Shown one piece after another: positions 58,256 to 64,000 of a stretch of 64,000 bases of DNA; positions within the stretch are counted from its first letter, which is position 1, and every line of letters begins with the position of its first letter. Source of the DNA: Przewalskia tangutica. Lineage: Eukaryota; Streptophyta; Magnoliopsida; Solanales; Solanaceae. The stretch covers positions 40,454,485 through 40,518,484 of the forward strand of contig CM056725.1 in the NCBI GenBank assembly GCA_029844215.1, read 5' to 3'. The position numbers and the translations under genes were made by a program. Under the pieces are notes generated by a model. That model saw only the letters and a list, made by a program, of their open reading frames with translations, ran no database searches and was not told where the DNA came from.

Positions 58256-59799
58256 TAAACTCTCTTTAAGACAGATTAAGATAATACCATACTTTTCTTT
58301 AAATCACAAACACTTTCCTTTTTTTAAAATCAAGTAACAACATTCTTTTCAAAAGTTCAAGTTGCCTAATTAAAATCTCTCTCAAGTCTTTTACTTAGAA
58401 AGATTGCATAGTTCATAGTCTTAATCAAATAACGTAATCTCTTTTAAAACAATTGAGTAGCATATACCTTATGTGTGTGTAGTTATTCTTGTTTTTAACA
58501 ATCTTTTTAAAGCAGCCTTGATCTAGAAAATGTAATACAATTTTGTCTTATCTTTGCTTCTATTCAGATGGATGTTTATTCTTGTTTTAATATAGTTAAT
58601 TAGTCAATACATTTTCCTTTATTAACGCTGCGTTGGTTTGTTCGATACTTATTCTCATTTCCAAATCAAGAAACATTATTCTTTAAAAGCCAAGTACTCA
58701 TTACTCACGAATGAGGTTTCACAACTTTTAACAAAATTCATAGTCCTTAACATTTCATAAAACGCGTCATTTATAAGTTAAGTCTCTTATCTTTTAAGAT
58801 CAAGTCTCTTAACTTCTAAAATCAATAAACCATTCTTTTACCTACATAAAGTCGTTATAACTAACTTCCCATAAAGCTATTATAACACATTATGTTTTAA
58901 ACCAACCAAAACTCATTTAGCACATGTACGCTCACCGCATTTACATAGTTTACAAAACATCATGCTAGAAAGGATAGGAAGAGGTTCACATACCTCGCGA
59001 TTATCGACAAATAGCAAAACGCTCCACCGCATTATAACCCCGCTTAGCCTTGTCCACCCTTCAAGTAGAACACGCTACTCGCAGTAACTTCAACCTATAA
59101 TGGCCATATCGTCTATCAACGCCTAGACTACTCGTTGAATATTCTAAGCGTATGTTCTCTATTCTATGGAAATTTGGGCAAGATTTCCTACCCACAACTA
59201 CACAAGTCTCATCAGAATACAAATCCTATGTAAGTACAGTTCAATACTCTTCTCTTATACCATCCTTCTATATATCTTATACTCATTTCTATATTACTAC
59301 AGTATGTAATTTCCAATTACAATAGAAGAACAAAGATATTTACCTCGATAAGCCCAAAATTATCCAAGTTATATGTCGATCCTGAGCAAGGTTTAGCTCA
59401 TATTCTGCACGCTCCGATAGCTCCAAGAAACCCTTAGAAGTTTCTAAACAACTTCTACTTAATACTTCAACCCACTATGAAGATTTTCCTAGGGTTTCGT
59501 TTTGTGACTAATGGATATAAAGTAGTATTTCCGGGCTTTTAGTATAGAGGTAACTTTGGAATACTACAAGGTATTTGGCTAAGGTATTTTGGAATAGTAA
59601 CTATACTTGGAGAATATTTTTCTACCAAGGGGGGGGCTTTTTGGACGAAACAACTAGGAAGGGGGGGAGGGTGTGTGTTTCGGCGAGAACACAAGGAGGG
59701 GGGGGGAGGTGTTTGGACGAAAGCTATCAAGAGGGGGGAGGAGTTTTTGAGACTTGGAAAATGTTTAGTGGATGAAGAATTCTTGCAACTTAGGGGGGG

Positions 59800-60114
59800 T
59801 ATTTATAGAACCACCAAGGGCCACGATTAAAACAAATGGATGGTGTAGATTTGGATCCATGTGAAGAGTGAGGTCTTCCAACCAAGTGTCCACCACAAAG
59901 TTGGGACATATGTCCACCACAACCTTGGGACATATGTCCCCCACAACAAAGAGCCATGTGGCCTTCCACTAGGCACAAAAAAATGTCCACAAGGCCTTCC
60001 CTACCTACCCCCACTCACCCAAAGAAATATCTTCCAAGACTTGACCATTTGACCTTGTCCACTTGGCCAACATTTCGTCCAACCCATGCCAACTAAGGGT
60101 GACACATGTCGCCC
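59800..60114 (-). promoter_or_regulatory. D 3' LTR U3: palindrome and TATA box
   Basis: TATAAATA (minus) at 59800-59807; gggtgacacatgtcgccc at 60097-60114, with one arm mismatch. Confidence 0.7.
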
Positions 60115-60307
60115 TCCTATTGGTCCAAAATATTTCGTCTCTCGGAAAAATCCGTAATCGGTTAAAATATTAAAAACGTAGAATTTCCTTCACAAGGTTC
60201 GGAATCTTTTCCGTCGAAAGTTCACAATTTCATCCTTAACTTAATTAGGGCTTGAATATTCGTACGTACGTCCTCGCATACGTACTCTGGAAATACGGGG
60301 TATAACA

Positions 60308-60342
60308 TTCTCCCCTCCTTAGAAACATTCATCCCGAATGTT
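60308..60342 (-). other. PPT and PPT-proximal inverted repeat of D
   Basis: PPT aaggaggggagaa (minus) at 60308-60320; inverted repeat AACATTC-N5-GAATGTT at 60324-60342, one pair shorter than elsewhere. Confidence 0.85.
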
Positions 60343-60411
60343 CCTTCTCAAGACAGATAACGATAAAGTTCCTCATAGCTTAACCAGTTTGCAAATGCCA
60401 CACATGGCCAC

Positions 60412-61120
60412 TAGGGTTGTCAGTGGGGCGGGTAAATGAGGGTACCGCCCCGCACCCGCTCCAATTGGGGCGGGTATGGGGGATGGTTTGGTGGGTGGTG
60501 AGGCGGGTATGGGTATCAAAAGTGCTACCCGCCATGGGTAGTGGGGCGGGGGTGGATTTCATATAAGACCCGCCCCGCTACCCGCACTGCACTCCACACC
60601 GACTGCATCTGCACTGCCCATATCCATATCATCTATTAGTTTAATTAGGCTATTTACGAATTTATTTGGCCCTTTCTTGATTTAAAATGTGACTTGAGCT
60701 AACCCGCACCGTGTCCTGCTTGTTAAACACAAATGCACCACGTTTCTTTTTCTTATTCTTTTTGTTCTCTTTTTTTTTGTTAAATATTTTCATCTTTACT
60801 GTTTTTTAATATTCATAATATTTTGGCAAGGTTTTAGACTTGATATTCGATACACCATAGTGGAAATGTTCATTTTTTTCCTTTTTCTTATAGAACTTTC
60901 ATTTTGGTGACTAAAATAATTGCTAGACATTATTTGAGCATTTTATTAATGGGTACCCGCGGGTAAGTGGGTATCCGCGTGAAGTAAGTGGGGCGGGGGC
61001 GGGTGGAAGAATTACTACCCGTGATGGGTGGTGGGGCGGGGGTGGGGATGTGTTTTAGGTGGTGGATACGGGTATGGGATACCCTTTCCCCGCCCCCGCC
61101 CCGCCCCATTGACATCCCTA
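60412..61120. mobile_element. hAT-type MITE (709 bp)
   Basis: 8-bp TSD atggccac at 60404-60411 and 61121-61128. Terminal inverted repeats TAGGG(T/A)TGTCA(G/A)TGGGGCGGG match at 19 of 21 positions. GC-rich subterminal repeats (ggcgggtatggg, tacccgc) flank an AT-rich core at about 60640-60930. No transposase ORF. An 8-bp duplication and this terminus are typical of non-autonomous hAT elements. Confidence 0.92.
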
Positions 61121-61196
61121 ATGGCCACAGAATAACACACGCGTAAATACTTACATCCAAGTCCATGAGGAATCACCTCTAACATCACAAAAGCTC

Positions 61197-61690
61197 CCAC
61201 CGTCAACCTGAACTCCAAGTGTCGACGCCGACTATCCGCACGACTTCTGTTGACTCTGAGCTGCCAATAACTTCTTCTGGATAAGCTCCACCTTATCCAC
61301 ACCCTGCTGGATCAAGTTTGGACCAACTATCTGAACCTTGCCAACATCGAACCAATCGACCGGCAACCTACACTTCCGCCCATACAAGGCTTCATAAGGC
61401 GACATCCGAATACTGAAATGGTAGCTATAGTGATACTCACTCAACAAGAGGCACATAATCCTCGCTGCTACCCCTGAAATCAAAAACACTGGCCCGAGGG
61501 TGAATGTAATACTGAGACTCACCTGAGTTCCTAACCCCGCCTGGTAAAACCTCCAGAAAAAGAAATACCCATAACCGCTCCACGCTCATAAGGTAAAAAG
61601 TAGGAACCCCGCAGCCTTACAACCTTCCCGATATATAACATCTCGCATAACCTCCGCCAAGAAATACCCCGATCGAAGACAAGATGGGCT
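61197..61690 (-). pseudogene. Integrase remnant of D
   Basis: The clearest remnant among the non-autonomous copies. A minus-strand frame (61232-61522) reads RMSPYEALYGRKCRLPVDWF and then VQIVGPNLIQQ and KLLAAQSQQKS. The upstream core relic (gcgagatgttatatatcggg) lies near 61630-61650. The catalytic Glu region (HPQTDGQAERT) is deleted, as in E and G, so no activity is possible. The MITE has inserted between this remnant and the PPT. Confidence 0.83.
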
Positions 61691-62264
61691 GACCTCATCG
61701 GCCCGACTACTGGTCGAACGCATCCACGAACTCGTACGATGGTTAACTAAACTTGGGCTTAACACCCTCGTGACCCTATCACAAAGCGGGACCATCACAA
61801 TTTTTCCTTACTTCAAACCGGCCGCGGTTGACCCGCAACCGCCTCAACCCGACCCATTTATCGCGCTAAGCTCTTATTTCCGATCCGAACAATCTCACCA
61901 TCGAGTCACGAAAACCTAGTGGTCTTCTTAGCTCAACTACCCTCTTACATTTCACACTACTCAGGGACTTATCACACAAATATATCTCACGTATACTATG
62001 CACTCCGATAAGGGTCAAACATAAAAATAAATCTTTTACTCAAGATGGTCTCGCCTCTAAGGTCTCCACGTATAAAATTCTAAGGCTTACAATTTCCCTG
62101 TCCCCAATCTTACCATTCTAACTAACCATGTTTTCTAAACACAATCTTTAACATCATGCTATCTGAACATAATACTTAGCACTTCATCATAACATCAACG
62201 CATACTAGTCTCTAGAGGGGTAAGAATATACCTGTATAATCTGCTTTATTTTCCCTTCGTCGCT
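61691..62264 (-). other. Spacer between gag and integrase remnant in D
   Basis: Homologous to E 8726-9300 reversed; no coding sequence seen. Confidence 0.68.
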
Positions 62265-63375
62265 CTAATCATAATCACCACTGCGCATAGCTATAGAAGG
62301 CGATGAACCTTCCACCGACCGTAGGTCGCTGGCTATTTTGCCTGCATTCTCCTACAAGGACGCTTCGTCACACATGGCTCGACGGCCGCAGTGAAACAAG
62401 CACCAAGAAAGATGACATTCCGGGATGACGCCGCCACATCGCACACCGAGGGGACATGAATCTGCGGCTAGAACCCATGTATATCTCAGAAACTAAGCCC
62501 GAGCCCGACCAGCTCCCGAATAACCCAACGCCCCAAGACTATGGAGGACCACTGCATCGGGCGAGGTGCATAACTAACTCGCACGAGGCGGTTCGCCTGA
62601 AAGTTACCAAAGGACCCGCTGCTCGCCCTCTTCGCCGATCTCGGCCATTCCGGCCCTCCGCCTCACATCCAAGTGCATAAGCTCGCATGCGGCAATGTCC
62701 ATGCCGGTGAAGGGCTACACCAACAAGCCTCGCCAAATAGTCATCGAGCCGGTGGCGTAGGTGTACTGGCCCTCCATATCGCCTACCAACGCGGACATAC
62801 CGAGCCAATGAGTCGAACTCCACGTTGTACTCAACCGCACGCCTCTCTGCCTCAAAGATCGTAAATCTGTCCGCGTGCCTCCTCATCCGCGAGGCAAGAA
62901 GTGGCCGAGAAATGCCTCCGAGAACTCATCCCAAATACCGGAGGCGCATGCTCCCGACATCTCCCACGAATCAAACCACGATCGCAGATCACGCACCGAT
63001 GCGAACCTAAGACCACCGACTCGTCTCCGGCTTGATCACTCTCATGATCCGTCAGAATCGCTGGATGAACTCCTGCGGATCATCCTCAGGCCTCGACCCA
63101 TAAAACACTGGCGGGCTGCAACTCAGAAAGTCCCGCAGTCTCAAACTATCCGTTCTCGGGTGAACTACGGTACTACGGCATCGAATTGCCGTGATCCGCT
63201 TATCCTCGTGCCTTGCCACTATCTCCGCCAATAATCGCCATCTCCTTGTAACCCATCTCCTCTCGCCTTGTGGACCGAGGCTCGTGTATTGTGGTCTCGG
63301 TGAGACCGCCGCTAATCTACTCGCAGCCTCTCTCGCCGCTTTGCCCTTCGGGCCACGATTGCCTGCGCGAGGCAT
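62265..63375 (-). pseudogene. gag: gag of D, frameshifted, long type
   Basis: The minus-strand start MPRAGNRGPKGKAAREA is at 63375. The frame continues through an Arg-rich N-terminus to SCSPPVFYGSRPEDDPQEFI (about 63052-63120), the N-terminal capsid motif of plant Ty3/gypsy Gag. A second frame (62539-62886) has YNVEFDSLARYV, then GVALHRHGHCRMRAYALGCE. The zinc-knuckle zone (about 62340-62450) is out of frame, and the tail AMRSGDYD ends at 62265. Best-preserved N-terminus among the gag copies. Confidence 0.86.
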
Positions 63376-63564
63376 AACTGGCATAAAAGAATACGTTAGA
63401 GGGGTCCAACTTATAACACAACTCTAAGGCACGATCTCAAAATGAGAAGAATGGAAACCAATCCTAAATATCCTATAGCCTCCTGATTATTGGTATGGTG
63501 CACAACACACCGATAATCAAGACTCTACTAGATACGGTCTGTAGACACTTTCCGAGGATTAACT

Positions 63565-63576
63565 GCTCTGATACCA
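63565..63576 (-). other. Primer binding site of D (tRNA-Met, intact)
   Basis: The minus strand reads TGGTATCAGAGC, an exact 12-base match to the complement of the plant initiator tRNA-Met 3' end. It is the only fully intact PBS in the window. Confidence 0.92.
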
Positions 63577-63580
63577 CTTT

Positions 63581-64000
63581 TGTCAAGACCCGATCCCGGG
63601 CCCGTGACTGGTGCCTTACCCGGGCACCCAAGTAGACATACATCAGAGTAATCAACGGAATATAAAAACAAGACATGAAACAATTATAGAATGAGAACAG
63701 TTTATCGAGAGAAGATTGTCTTTCGGCATGAATATATATAAAAGCTTGAACAGTTACATCCCTTTTACAACCCCGCCACAACAAGATTCATGCACTTCTA
63801 AGATTTTTACAACAACTATGACGGACAGGCCCGCCATACCCAGAATGTACAAGAACTTACAAACTGGGAAAACATACCAAAAGATAAGCCTCCGAGAAAA
63901 CGGAGCTTCCTAATACGCTGAATCGTGATCCTAAGAGTAAGGATCAACCGATGTACTCTACCGCGCATGAACGCAACCCCAAGGAGGTCGATAACAGTAC
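63581..64000 (-). repeat. 5' LTR of D, first 420 bp (runs off window)
   Basis: LTR end TGTCAAGACCCGATCCCGGG next to the PBS; nearly identical to 28145-28397 plus 57484 onward. Confidence 0.9.

Larger units (their letters stand above)
57484..60307 (-). repeat. 3' LTR of D, right piece
   Basis: Resumes gccatacccctgaatgtac as at 63835 and ends with TGTTATACCCCG (minus) at 60307, abutting the PPT. With 28145-28397 the LTR is 3077 bp. Confidence 0.92.
28145..64000 (-). mobile_element. Non-autonomous gag-type LTR retrotransposon D, right end outside window
   Basis: Minus-strand element inserted in AUT integrase; the left TSD copy would be atcgc (28140-28144). The 3' LTR is 28145-28397 plus 57484-60307, split by a family-B solo LTR. 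Internal region: PPT 60308, a hAT MITE, integrase remnant, spacer, gag 62265-63375 and PBS 63565. The 5' LTR starts at 63581 and leaves the window. No protease, RT or RNase H. Confidence 0.9.

Noticed and set aside
57794..58337. Open frames of 125-164 residues in three frames
   Set aside because: All three frames stay open because of the D minisatellite; no protein signal.
60412..61120. CpG island or gene promoter
   Set aside because: The GC richness is confined to the termini of a MITE with a clear 8-bp TSD.

Overview
This window is plant nuclear DNA, and every part I could assign is transposable element; I found no host gene, rRNA, tRNA or CRISPR array. The coding remnants are Ty3/gypsy gag-pol with the residue pattern of the Tekay (Del) chromovirus lineage: retropepsin, RT with FIDD, RNase H, HHCC/D,D(35)E integrase with GPY/F, and a chromodomain-like tail. 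The elements have very long LTRs (about 2.5-3.8 kb) bounded by TGTTA(T/C)ACCCCG...TGACA or TAACA, initiator-tRNA-Met primer sites and 5-bp target-site duplications (TSDs). This suggests a repeat-rich angiosperm heterochromatic region; species cannot be told from it.

The window reads as a nest up to five layers deep. Layer 0 is a plus-strand autonomous element ('AUT', family-B LTR): LTR pieces 3561-4611 and 22756-24174, PBS 24179, gag-pol 24379-28144, with its start and end outside the window. Layer 1 holds three insertions into AUT: the 3' end of element A1 (1-3560), non-autonomous element E (4612-22750, TSD ttgaa), and minus-strand element D (28145 to beyond 64000), which breaks AUT's integrase. 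Layer 2 holds minus-strand element F inside E (9698-18923, TSD tttcg), a family-B solo LTR inside D's 3' LTR (28398-57478, TSD gcccc), and a hAT-type MITE inside D (60412-61120, 8-bp TSD atggccac). Layer 3, inside the family-B solo LTR, holds plus-strand element G (28754-38290), minus-strand element C (38690-50852, TSD gtaaa) and solo LTR L8 (53263-56826, TSD cttac). Layer 4 is solo LTR H (44479-47711, TSD aaaac) inside C's 5' LTR.

E, F, G, C and D are one non-autonomous group. They keep LTRs, PBS, PPT and a gag, but have no protease, RT or RNase H, and only a crippled or absent integrase. A1 shares their LTR type and PPT region and carries a nearly intact integrase 3' end, so it is the best candidate in the window for a helper family. 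AUT is a second, more distant candidate.

Four shared cis features stand out. One is a palindromic G-box in U3 (best form GGGTGACACGTGTCACCC) upstream of a TATAAATA box. The second is an inverted repeat (AACATTCG-N3-CGAATGTT) immediately before the PPT. The third is a short stem at the predicted transcript start. The fourth is a slot in the long transcribed leader filled with subfamily-specific minisatellites. Nearly all reading frames are broken, and differences between near-identical copies cluster at CAG/CTG/CCG trinucleotides and homopolymers. Many breaks may therefore be long-read consensus errors at methylated CHG sites rather than true decay.
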